41,053 nucleotides of DNA from Lingula anatina (GCF_001039355.2 NW_019775708.1:29163-70215); one strand, 5' to 3'. Shown: positions 12,295 to 23,629, counted from the first letter of the stretch. The notes: generated by a model from the sequence alone, not told the origin. Program-made: numbers and translations.

Positions 12295-12397
12295 GGCCGT
12301 TCCCAGAGTCACACGTTACGCTACTTAAGGGCCGTCCCCAGGGACACTTTACTCTACCTGAGGGCCGTCCCCCCGGGAACACGTTATGCCACCTGAG
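12295..12397 (+). repeat. Tandem repeat, 3 units of about 35 bp starting GGCCGTCCCC
   Basis: Units start at 12295, 12330 and 12363 (35, 33 and 35 bp). Each begins GGCCGTYCCC, continues with an ACAC/ACTTT-ACG-like stretch and ends CTACYTRAG. It is G+C-rich in an A/T-rich intron. Function unknown. Confidence 0.85.
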
Positions 12398-13039
12398 TGT
12401 ACTTGTACAGTGAGAGTCCCCACAATGACGTCAAACTCATACATACACACTCATTTGTAGCCTACCGTTATGCAAGTACTTTAACTGAAACAGCAATTTC
12501 CATGCCATCTCAGGTACGATGAAATAACATGACGGCATTTGGGTCATCTGTGGATTGCGAAGAACAAAAATACCTTTCTTTACGTCAGTGACAACTTCTC
12601 AGAACTTAACGAGCAGCGCATTATCCAGGCCCAGACACGAACATGATTTGCTGGAGGTTTTCAAGGTATTTTTCTCCACACTTGGTCACGCGAACGGCCG
12701 TTTGCACGGTTTTTATCATCTATGCATAGTGCGTAACGTGCTTAATAACTTTTTTTTCAGCAGAGAGACTTTTTGATTTCACTAGTTCCATACCGCATAT
12801 AGTGCCTTTACGATATACACACATAGGTAAAGTAATGTAAAGTGTGTTTTTATTTACTGCACACCATTCTCAGTGATGTTTGCCAGTGCTTTAGATGACA
12901 ATTCGCATGGAATATTTTTTTTAATCCTGACTCAGACTTGATGTAGATGTTCTCACCTCCCTATGGAGGATACAGCCCAGCTGCCGCATGGGGCGCTGAC
13001 AACACTCATACATACAATATCTTTACACTTTAAGACCTG

Positions 13040-13186
13040 GGCTCCGTAACTCGAAAGCATCGCGAATTGCGAATCACCTTTCATTTCGAGGTTATTACGG
13101 CCTATATGGGGTGAGTAAATCCTGAGTTATGGAATCGAGACGTTTGCGCTCGGTCACAACTCGCGATGCTATCGAGTTACGGAGCC
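13040..13186. mobile_element. Palindromic MITE-like element, family 5 (147 bp)
   Basis: Left arm GGCTCCGTAACTCGAAAGCA is matched by the reverse complement at the right end with one mismatch (CGATAGCA), and pairing continues through ATCGCGA. It has no coding capacity. Its arms are unrelated to the other foldback families here. Confidence 0.8.
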
Positions 13187-13629
13187 CTGGGATCCAAGCG
13201 AATAGACCGCAGGTCTGGACAACGCTGGTATGTCCCTGGACAGGGTCAAACCTAAGTCTTCCAGCTTTGGACGCACCCGATCTGACCACAAGGCAATCTA
13301 GGTGATCCCACAAGGGCAAGCAAGTTATCTTAAAAACTAAGAAGATTAACGGCGGCGATAACCTCACAAACGGTCATTCTAAAAAACATGATCTACGTAA
13401 ATTGGCAATTTAAAGGTTTACTATAAGAATTCGAAAATGTCACAAAGCCATATTTTTTACGTCTGAGTATCATGCTAAGGTGCTTAACTTTCCCAAATCA
13501 AGCCTTAGAAACGATAAATCCCCTCATACACCTGTGTCTGGACCTGGTGTAGATATTTACCTCAGAAATGTCAGAAAGACACGACTGTTTGAATTAACTT
13601 GATAATTTAAAGACTTAAATTATTAAATT

Positions 13630-13675
13630 ATGTGCATGCGCGCGCGCGCGCTCGTGTGTGTGTGTGTATGTATGT
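13630..13675. repeat. Alternating purine-pyrimidine tract (GC)n(GT)n
   Basis: Begins TGTGCATGCGCGCGCGCGCG and continues as GT and GTAT repeats with one phase break. Such tracts can form Z-DNA, but no functional role is shown. Confidence 0.9.
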
Positions 13676-13796
13676 TCGGTGTGTGCACGCACACGTGACG
13701 TCGAACACTCTGTAAAATGCAGAGGGTCTGTATGTCAGAATGTCGTGTTACCTTGAACATTATTCCGAGATCATGTCACTGTTTGAAAGGTTGCGT

Positions 13797-13824
13797 AAAA
13801 AAAAAAAAAAAAAAAAAAAAAAAA
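13797..13824. repeat. Poly-A tract
   Basis: 28 consecutive A. No retroposon body was recognised beside it. Confidence 0.95.
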
Positions 13825-14290
13825 CGACGCCTGGCGCTTTTCCAATTCATTTTGTTGTGGGGCGAGTGTCATGATTGGGTATTTCATGGATTGCTGTGTG
13901 TGTCACGGGCCTGTGTGTGTCATGGGGGGGGGGGGTCATGGCTTGCTCTCTGTGTCATGGGTAAGGACTCACAGGTCTGAGTGTGTAACAGAGACGGCAC
14001 AAAATAAGATGCCTGGGATAAAAAGATTGGTTTAGCCTCACGGTGCCAATGTAACACGATATGAAAAGTAACGGCTGCCCCAAATGTACATCATGACCAT
14101 AACATGACCATGATACATGCAATTACTTGTAAAAGCTGCAAAATACATTCTGCAGCAAAAAAAGAGTTTATATCTATCTTATTAACTCTGAGATCTTCTT
14201 TTCCCTCGATTCTCCATGAAAAAAAATTATGAGCATGACGGTTACCTATTTTCAGCAAGGAAGAGGTGAATGCAGCTGACTACATCAGAT

Positions 14291-14291
14291 T

Positions 14292-14346
<55 letters not shown>

Positions 14347-14348
14347 TT
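14291..14348. repeat. (TTTA)n microsatellite
   Basis: About 14 perfect TTTA units, about 105 bp before the receptor's second exon. Confidence 0.97.
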
Positions 14349-14452
14349 GGGGGGTCAGTTGATCGATATGCCATAAAAAAAGTTTAACAAAATAATTGTG
14401 ATACATTCTCCCAAAATATCCCATGTTCATATTTCCTTTTCTCTATTTACAG

Positions 14453-15894
14453 GTAAATTTGTTCCTTTTCTGGAAAACATGACAGTCCATGCGTCCGTGT
14501 TGTCTATCGTATTCATCAGCATCGAGAGATATATCGCCATCTGCCGGCCTTTAAGCGCAAAATCAAAACGCTCCTCCAAAACCACGGTCAAGCTCCTCTT
14601 GGTAATATGGGCTGTAGCGGCGGCTTCCACTTCCCCTTTTCTATGGATTGCTCACCAGGAAAGTACAAGATATTTTAATGGCGAGTCTGTCATTGTTTGC
14701 ACAACTTCTATTGATATACAGTGGAAGGAGTATTACGTTTTGGCATTAACCGCCATATTCTTCGCCATTCCAGTTCTTCTTCTTCTCATCATCTACGCCC
14801 GAATTTGCAGGGTGCTCATAGTGGAGGGGCGTGGTCTGTCGGGCCAAAGTGAACAAAAGAAAACGCGAAAATTGATGAAACACATGATTCAGCGCCGACA
14901 GACCACCTACATGCTTATGGCTGTAGTGTTAACGTTTTTTGTGTGCATGTTGCCTTTTAGAGTGTTCACGTTTTGGATCCTATATGGCAGTGCTGAGTCT
15001 AAGAGAAGAATTTCTCAAGAAGGAATGCTCAACCTAGCAAACGGCATACGCGTGTTGCTCTATTTAAACAATGCCCTCAACCCCGTTCTCTACAACGTGT
15101 TCTCCACCAAGTTCAAAGAAGCTTTTGGCAAGTGCTGCAGGACTTGCCGCAGCGCCACACACAAACTCCCCCGTCGGGAATCCGGCAGTACCTCGCTCTC
15201 GACCACAGTGGGTAACCGGGACAGGGTGTCGCCAACAGCAATAACGGACGCGTCGGGTACATCTCGAAAGACAGGTAAGGAGAATTGGATTTGTGTGTAC
15301 CGCGCGTATCCAAATACCAGTAATTACACACTGATGGGCTCCAGTAGCCCGGATGTTATGCGCGAGCACAGGGGACACAGCCCGACTCCCATTGCATCTA
15401 ATTCCAATGGGACGGCCGTGTTGGTACGTTCTGAGTTGCAAAGATCGAAGCACTTTGAACATTCAGCTCCCTCTTCGTTGAGCAGCTGCGAGACAGCCCT
15501 CCCTAACACGACTCGGACACACCAACACTGTGACTGTCTGCCTCACCGGGCAACCAACTGGAAACGACGCGGTCTTCAGGGGGACCTGCGACACTCACTT
15601 ATTTCTGAGGAACTGTACTTCCCAGGCTCACGGTGCGCGCGAGGAGAACATGGCCGACAAAACCTTGAACAGGAAGAGATTTGTCTGTCTAATATTTTCG
15701 TGAGGGACAATCCAGGACGGTCCGACTTACGGGGTTCACAGATAAGCGAATATGAGGAATTCTGCCTTCCGAGCCCTATGTGTAATGGAGCAGCGCCGCT
15801 GCTGCCATCTGACGGAAAATGCTCAAGAAGGGACTTTAACAAAATGGGTTCAGTTGACGATGCCGGCGTAGTGCATTTGCTTTGGAATGATTAA
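14453..15894 (+). CDS. Class A peptide GPCR, exon 2 (TM3 to C-terminus)
   Basis: Continues the receptor from codon 135 to the TAA stop, residues 135-614. TM3 ends in ERY (E159-Y161) rather than DRY. TM4 has W187. C217 in loop 2 can pair with C135. TM5 has P241. TM6 reads FFVCMLPF, so the usual Trp before LP or xP is Met (M300). TM7 has NPVLY (344-348), helix 8 follows, then a CCxxC cluster (362-366) suited to palmitoylation. The tail of about 245 residues is long for the class, rich in Ser/Thr, and contains a repeated acidic motif near residues 513-529 and 560-578. With exon 1 the total is 1845 coding bases, in frame throughout. It acts at the plasma membrane as a G-protein-coupled receptor, probably for a neuropeptide. 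The subfamily is uncertain. Confidence 0.95.
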
Positions 15895-16500
15895 CACATA
15901 TGAAATTTTGAAAATGTATAAAACATTTATTTCATTTCACATCTGACATTTTGAGATCTCTTGTTTTGACAGAAAGATATTCCATGGATCTACAATGTTT
16001 GTGCAAAAAGAGAGACTGTTCTAGTTAACTTTGTGTCTTATCGACCGATTTTACTGCATTCTAACTCGTGTGTTGTAAACGTCTGTTAGTCGATAGGTGT
16101 GTAGCAAGAAACTGCACTTTTGAATATACGCGAGGGAAAAACTTATAACCTATTTCACGGCACCTTGCTAGCTAACACATCCTATATTAGATATTTTAGT
16201 ATTATGAATAGATTTTAACATATTTTGAAAAAAAAGGTTAATTGTACAAACATACTTTTTGGCAAGTGATATATACTAGATGAACTACCACATGTACAGT
16301 TCGTGATATAGAAACACTTTCTAAGATCTCTGTAACGACCGGCTTTCCTGGCCTTAAGAACAATGGCATCTTGAAAATACCCTGTCCCCAACGATCCTCA
16401 ACAGATTCAACCTTGTGCAATACAAGATGTCCTAGTAAATTAAGTTGGCTAATTGTATATTTTCACACTTCTGCACAAAATAAATAACGTAAGTATGACA
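15895..16500 (+). other. Probable 3' untranslated region of the receptor gene
   Basis: A/T-rich, without coding signal, ending near the first AATAAA after the stop. The true transcript end cannot be fixed from sequence. Confidence 0.5.
16479..16484 (+). terminator. Candidate polyadenylation signal AATAAA
   Basis: First canonical hexamer downstream of the receptor stop codon, 585 bases away. Plausible but unproven. Confidence 0.45.
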
Positions 16501-17280
16501 CGGAGCAGGTTCGTTTTTAAGCTATTGAACACAAGAACCTTAAAGTCGAATTTCACACAGGTAAACACGGGTAAACACAGCTTTGGTTGGAGCACACGAA
16601 AGATATTTTTCAAGTCGACTATAGAAGTTACTATTCACGGTGATGGTTTGTAGGTGGTCCATGCCCTATATGTAGGTTTTTTGAGTAGACGAAGTTCTAA
16701 GGCTTGTATGAACGCATAAACGTTTATTATAAACCGCTGACGGCTGCAATAGAGACATATCTTTATACATGCATATCGTCATTTATTTGTTTGATAGTTT
16801 GTTCTTTCAAATCTGTCTGTTCGTTTGTGTATTTGATGAATCAAGTGGTATACATCAATGTGTAATTATAATTTATTGTTCTTTTCATTCATTCACGTTT
16901 TTTAATTATAAACCACTCTTTTAGTCATTAGTTCGCCTATCCACTCCATTAATTATTTACATAATTGCCGCCGCCAGAAAACCGTTACGAGAAAATAATT
17001 AATTAAAAAAGGCCAGTGGCACAGTCAGTGCACATAGACTGGAAGGAGACATTTACCGAACCGCATCGTGAGGTCGAAGTTCGGAAAGTATATGTCAGCT
17101 TGGATGGAAGTATATGCCACCCGGATCGCTCTAAGTATGGAAATCCAGTCTTACACATTTCTACCTCCCCGTTCCATCTCACCCACACTAAATGTGACTT
17201 TGGCATACTGGTTCCTGTGTGTGAACCTCGTCTTTGGATGGCCAATCCTCCTCTAAAAAAGGATGGAAGTAAGAAAAATT

Positions 17281-17443
17281 ACATCAACTGGTGATAAATA
17301 CAAGACTGGTTCGAAACTTTTGTGTCGATTTCTCAAGAATTGCAAGAACTGACTAAGGCTCTGTTCTCACAACTTTTAGATCGATCTATCACCGGGGGGA
17401 GTCTCACTAGATTACTGTCAGATAATCCCCCTTAAGTGTCCGT
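17281..17443 (+). repeat. 163-bp duplicated segment, copy B (half foldback element)
   Basis: One mismatch from 10897-11059 across 163 bp. It stops in the middle of the family 1 foldback element. The flanks read GAAAAATT on the left and GAAAATTTT on the right, resembling a short target duplication with one slipped base. It therefore looks like an inserted fragment. Confidence 0.95.
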
Positions 17444-19060
17444 GAAAATTTTCAATTTAATGAAATTTATTTCAATCTGTTGAGACCTATGGGCAGCAGT
17501 AGAATAGGTGTATTTAAGAAGAACATGAAAGTAATTCAGATATAAAATAGAAAAACTACTAACGTCCCAAAATTGCTGAAAAAATTCCTTAAAAGGGTTC
17601 TTCATTTGTTTGCACTCAAACCTTTTCTCGGAATAAGTCATGGTTTGAGACATGTTGTAAATGCGGAATATCCAGCTTTATCTCTAAACAGCCGTGTGCT
17701 TGGTTAGAGTCAACGCACGGGCTACTTTTTCGTGCGTAAGGAACCTACTTCAACGTCTGTTTCCGTCTATGATCTTTAGATTTTAATTCTTCATTTACTC
17801 TGAATAAAGCTAGTAACATTTGTGTTTGTAGGTATAAAAGGTCACATTTCTTAAATACATCTTTATCTTTAAGCCTTATTAAATGCAAGCTTCTCTCATG
17901 TGAGCTGAATACAGAAATCTGAATTCCCTGCTTAATACAGACGCGAAAGCGATCGTTACGTTACGTGGACGGCTTGCATGCAACATAAAAAAGGCAGGTA
18001 AAAGGCGGAAATTAAATTTACTACTCATTAAATAGCGGAATGACGGAAAGGGACGTTAAGGCCAACCTTCAAGTTCTTCAGTCCGGCGCACACTTTGGGA
18101 TTTGAGCTCAGTTGCCGGTTTATTTTGAGTTCCAATTCAAATAACACGTGGCCAGGGATGTGCGCTGACTTGGAACACAAGACAAGACCCTATTCCCCCC
18201 AGGGCAACACATACGCTTTCATGATAATACTTCACAGGATATTAAAGGTTAATCCCATACCATCCTGATACATAATCACAGTATAATACATCTCATTACA
18301 TCTCATTCAGTGCAGTTCATGCTGCGAACCTTTTTTTTCCTCCCGTATCAACTCCATATTAGATATCAAGCATCATCTTGGCAGGCATGTTTTAAGACAC
18401 AGGTATACGTGCGAAAGATAAGATGCTTATTTCACTTTTGATATCAAAAGGCAAGATAAAGTGTAAAGACATAAGAGAGAATGAGAATAAGGCACCTTCG
18501 TTCGGATGACATTAAGTCTTGAGACGTTTCAATCCGCACGAACACTGCTGGTATCCTATAGAGACCGTCCCTCCTATATATCAGACACATTGTGTTCAGA
18601 TTTTTTTATGTACAGAAACGAAAGTATATTTAAAACGAAACCTGTTACTGAAACGATGTCGGTGGTATTTCGAAAGAAGTGGAAACTGAATGAAATGTGT
18701 TTTTTTGCCTGTTATCTAACGTCACAACAAATGTGCTTATCCGCAGTAAATATTAACAGTTCGGCTAATGGACAATAGGCCTATTTGAGAACGGGCAACG
18801 GACCAAACTATTAGCGTAAGAAATTTGCAAACGAATGAAAGTGACAGATTTATTGATTTTTACGAAGCATTTTGGAAGCACGCTTTGTCTGTACCGTACA
18901 AAGTTTTTGGCCGTAGAAATTAAAAGATGCGTGTTCACGTCCTACGTCAATTCGATCCCTAATGATTCTGACATTTTCCTGCTGAAGGACACAATAGTCT
19001 TCGAAGCGACGTAAATCGATGTCTTACAACTGTATTATTTCTTCAATATGTTCATTGGAC

Positions 19061-19128
19061 CTCCCCCCTCCCCCCCTCCCCCCCACCCCCCCCCTCCCCC
19101 CCACACACACACACACACACACATACAC
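19061..19128. repeat. C-rich tract followed by (CA)n
   Basis: Long runs of C with T interruptions passing into about ten CA dinucleotides. Low-complexity sequence. Confidence 0.95.
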
Positions 19129-19584
19129 TGCTGATTGGGGTGACAGTATATTTACTTATAACTAGTATGAATTCTTGAGGCCAGATCCACAACACGAACG
19201 CTGGTTTAAGCTAAAGCTATATTGCTGTTAGAAAAATTACCTCCAGCAAGCCGGGAGAATATGAGACAAGATTTTCTACAGAAAAGGTAGCCGGATTCTT
19301 TTGTAACGAAACTAGGTCAGTTCTGATTTTAAATTATATAAAGCATCAAAAAACGATCAAATGTTATAGACACGTATCTCTCTTTATTGCCAATTGATGC
19401 AAAAAGGAAATTACACACGGCCGCTTTGTTTATTTATCTGTTTTTTGAGTCTGATTATGTGCATGTTACTCCCGAAGAGAAGTAAGATTACGTTACAAAA
19501 CTACCGGCAGAGTTGATGGCACAATATATCATCCAGAAATAAAATTGCCGAGTGAAATGAAATCCTACAGGCCTGTTATCTTAG

Positions 19585-19796
19585 ACCCCATTCCCACATA
19601 TTTTAGATCGATCTATCCCTGTGGTGAGTCTCACTAGATTACTGTCAGCTTAGCCGGCTTAAGCGTCTGTCCCGCCTACTAAAAGCTGTAAGGGGGTAAT
19701 TAACTGTCGTGCGCGCTCGGCTGACTGCAATTTAGCGTGAACCCCCAGGGAGTTAGGTCGATCCGGATGGATCGATCTAAATCTCTGGGAATGCAC
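19585..19796. mobile_element. Palindromic MITE-like element, family 1, copy C
   Basis: Homologous to 10972-11187 along its length: TTTTAGATCGATCTATC at the left, TCTCACTAGATTACTGTCAG, the GGGGTAATTAACT core (19693-19705), GCGTGAACCCCCAGGGAGTT, and GATCGATCTAAAT at the right. Moderately diverged from copy A, so an independent, older insertion. Confidence 0.88.
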
Positions 19797-21314
19797 TCTT
19801 ACATGCACAGAGATGTGTTCATTTTCAACCTTTGTAACTTTTTTGTCTTAATGGCATTTTTTCCTTCTATCTATCTTTCTTTCTTTCCCTTTTTATCTTT
19901 TTTTCCCTTCTTTTAACTCCTAGTCTTGTCATTGTATGCATGTTATTTGAATATTTGGGAAGAATATATTTCAACATTAAGTTTTATGGCGCATTTCGAA
20001 GATATTGGTATAAACGCGGTACAGCTAGCTGTCGCGAGCTCATCCTATACATACATGTACAAGCATAATTGCATAAGTCATATTTGGAACCAGTAAAATT
20101 TTTTCAAATAATAGTCACAAAGCTGGCGGATATAAGATCTGATGGGTTTAACGCAACTGAAGACATTACGTCTCACGAATTTCCTGTTGTAAATCGCTGT
20201 ATCATCTTCTTGCGTCATCGGTGTTTTTTGTTCTTTTCTACATTGCTTCACCGATAGATATTTCATAAATGAGGTTCTAAGATGATGATGGTGTGCAACC
20301 ATTCATAAATAATTCAGAGCACTGCGCCCTCATGCAGGACAAAAAAATACACGCGCCTACCGTCATTTTTTAAAACATTTTTTTGTGATCGTCTTTTAGC
20401 GGACCAACAAGAAAATTCTGTCCCAAGCTAGTTGAAATCTCTGCACTGAAATTTCCCGAAGCATTTCCATGGACGATATTCGCAATTTTGCGTGCGAGAC
20501 AAAAACTCCTGCAACAGAACGCTCCGCACGATATTCACATTGTATATATCATGGCATGACATAGCAATCTACGGCGAGGAGAACGCCAACAAAAGATCAA
20601 AGACAGATCACCATTCTACCGCAGCACTTACGTGTGCCATTTTAAAAATATCACGGCAGGATATAGAGACGTAAGAAAATGATGAAGGAAATATGTCTGA
20701 CAATTCATTTCAAAGAGATCACGCAAGTTATTCAAACTTCATTATCAATGTTTTCGCCTACGAACACGCGGTATTACGCAAATTTGATTTTGGTATGAAA
20801 AAAAAAACCAAACGAGTTCTAATCGTACAAGACCTGATTGTCTGACAATGCTAAAGGGCACGTACACAGTAGTAAAAGCATTCGATGTACAGAGCAAAGA
20901 TTCCGGGCGGGTTTCTGTGGTCACTGATAACGTTTCAAAGATGATGCCCTGTAAAGAGAGTGTTTTCCCCCCGGAGATACATGTCACCCGAGTTTTATTA
21001 TACCAGAATTCTTGTAGGGGTGCGCCCTAACATCGATAGGCGTCCATTTTTGTCCGACTGTTGCACCATCAACATCACCGTTAAACTGCAAAATCACCTT
21101 CCACAAATTTTAGCAAATCACACATATCAAAAGAATTATAATAAAGGAACAATAATACTACAAAGTAATAAAGAAGATTTCATTTTTTTCATACAAAATC
21201 GTATATCTTTTCAATTTATTACCTACTTCTGAATTTGATGTACAAAAATTAATTGACGTGCAAACTTCCATCCTGAAATTTACGCTCTTCAGTAGTAATC
21301 AGATTCACACAGCT

Positions 21315-21485
21315 GGGTTGGCCAAACTCTGCGGTGGATTTTCGCAAGTGCAATCAGTGGAACCACCTTAATTGTTTGACACACCTCATCGAGCAGCTAC
21401 GGGGTAATTAACTAATGGCGTGGTGATTAAGCTGATTCCACCGATTGCACTTTAACCAGAATCCCCCGCAGAGTTGGACCAACCA
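21315..21485. mobile_element. Palindromic MITE-like element, family 2
   Basis: Left arm GGTTGGCCAAACTCTGCGG pairs with the right end read in reverse complement (GGTTGGTCCAACTCTGCGG), and pairing continues through an AGTGCAATCxGTGGAA segment on both arms. The loop contains GGGGTAATTAACT (21401-21413), identical to the family 1 core. No coding capacity. Confidence 0.85.
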
Positions 21486-21762
21486 AGCAGGAAGATTGTG
21501 TCTATATGAATGCGTCAATTTAGTACTCTTTAGGGCAATAATGAAGTGAGCAATTTGCCACGCTAATGCGTGCCCGTCTGAACGGTATAGAATGAAAGGA
21601 AATTTATGTCCTAAATGACGATCTCGGTTTTTACTCTTAGGAGTAGTTTCGAGAGAAATGATTATTTGTTATGATAAATAAATTTGTTAAGATGTTTTAT
21701 TGTGTACTTTCAAGCTGTGTTCACTCTAATAATATGATACAGTGTATGATTCTCACCGCCTG

Positions 21763-22137
21763 TCTTTCCAGTACATGCAACCGAGGGACCATTCAGATTG
21801 AGAAGAGCCGAGTGCCAGTAAGGCCGCGACCTAAATATAGCGGACCTACATGAAAAGAAGACCGCTTAATACTGTATTGGTCTCTCCGCCTCTCACACGC
21901 CTCCCCACGCGGCTTCCCTGCAGGGACAAAGTAATTAAATCTCGGCTCAATTCAACCGGTCGAGGGACAACGCGTGAGGAGGCGTGTGAGAGGCGGAAGA
22001 CCCTTACAGGATTAAGCGATCTTCCTTTCATGTAGGTCCGCCATATTTAGGTCGCGGCCTTACAAGCACTCGGCTCTTCTCAATCTGAATGGTCCCCAAG
22101 TTTATTTCTCCTAGCCGTTTGCATGTACTTGCAGAGA
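21763..22137. mobile_element. Large foldback element, arms of about 126 bp
   Basis: Inner arms 21785-21910 and 21972-22096 are about 92% reverse-complementary, by eye about 10 mismatches in 126. An outer pair (21770-21780 and 22119-22129, AGTACATGCAA) extends the palindrome beyond a one-sided insertion of about 18 bases. The central loop is about 60 nt and includes GTAATTAA. Neither arm encodes a protein. A transcript would fold into a long duplex. Confidence 0.88.
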
Positions 22138-23629
22138 AAGGTATGGAATCAAATGAGCTTTGCAGTGCAGTTAGACTAAGTGATCTGCATGTAATTAGAA
22201 ATGTGTTTAGGTGTGGCTACATCATGTGAGATCACAGAATTATGTTTGTTATGTTTGTTGAGAGGGGCTACCCTAGTTTCTAGATTTCGGTATTACCAGC
22301 TTGATCTTGATTTCATATATGACCCACATCAGCAATACCGCACTCTGAAGCCAACACATGAAAAGGTATAGTGAGCAAGCTAGCTTTATAGTGCCCTGGC
22401 ACTCAGGATAAGAGGAGCAGGAAAGAATTGCAAACGTTTTTAAAAGAAAGGTTACAATGAAATAAAAGTGAGTGCCATTTTGATGACGGCATGCATCTCA
22501 AACAGCGCTTTTTTAAAATTACATTCGGGAAACCAAACGTTTTGTGAGATGCACATGTATAGCCTTAATGTGCGTGCATTGAAAACGGAATATACTAGCT
22601 ACTATAGGCCTACACCTTATATAGACACACTTGCTTGAGATATAAAAGGCAGAAACACACGATCAAACTTCTTGAAAAAAGAAAAAAAAAACAAAGAGTT
22701 AATTTGCACGTATTACAGTTTTGTCAGTTTTAATATTCTTTGTAGACATCACAGCATAACGAAAATAAAGTGGTATCTTTATCAACGAGAGATTTGACAG
22801 TTTTCCGAAGCCTGTATTCATTTCAAATGTTATGATTGATGAAGACAGTCGACTTTATTTTCTTCTTTGACATTTTCTATGATACCACAACGGTTCATCT
22901 AAGTTAATGGAATCATCCATCATTTCGTTTTTTGAAAATTTCACTTTATTCATGACATGGTTTGTACTGCAGTGGCAGATTTTAAGGTACATATGAACCG
23001 AGCATCAGTGGAGCGTGGCTTCCCAGTAACACATATAAACCACTTCTATTAGTTTCTTATACGACTCAAATAAAGTCGACATGCCAAGGGATAAACTGAA
23101 TAAATCACTCCATCAGCTATAAAAGAGCTTTAGACTGCTCCTTTCTTTAAATTTTTGGTCAGAAAATTAACCTACTTATGTGACCTACTTTTCTGTCCCA
23201 TGTATATACAGCATAGGAAGGAAGCAGAAAAAATCCGTTCAAATATCAATTTTCGGGTAAGATTAAGCAATGTCTTTTGGTAATAATCTTAGTTATACTA
23301 TTTGAAACTATATGCTGGCATTGGCTGGTTTTTGTGACAAAAAATTGACTTCATATGCATCTTTAAGGAGGTCATTTTGGTTCTGACCCCCTCCACCCCC
23401 ACCCTACCACCCCCCAATTTCTGAAAAAAAATCGGACCAAAAAAGTCTACCTGAATCATAGTTCTAACCCGTAACAAATGGTACCGTTTGCCCTCCAAAA
23501 TACCAAAAAATTTCGGAACCTTGAGCGGACCCCGAACCCTACGCCAAAGGGGCGAGGGTCAGATTCGCTGACCTCACAATCCTAGGTGCGTCATTCCTAA
23601 AAATACGGACCCCCCCCCCTTCCTCTTCA

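Larger units (their letters stand above)
2582..14452 (+). other. Intron of the receptor gene (11.9 kb), repeat-rich
   Basis: Runs from a consensus GTAAGT donor to a pyrimidine-rich ...TTTACAG acceptor, interrupting the gene in phase 1. I found no convincing nested gene. The longest open frame, 145 codons at 8690-9127, has no recognisable motif. The intron holds microsatellites, tandem duplications, palindromic elements and a hairpin, listed separately. Segments 2720-4180, 7030-9900 and 12400-13030 are A/T-rich with nothing I can name. Confidence 0.9.

Noticed and set aside
15064-15462. Minus-strand frames opposite the receptor tail
   Set aside because: Antisense shadows of a confirmed coding exon.
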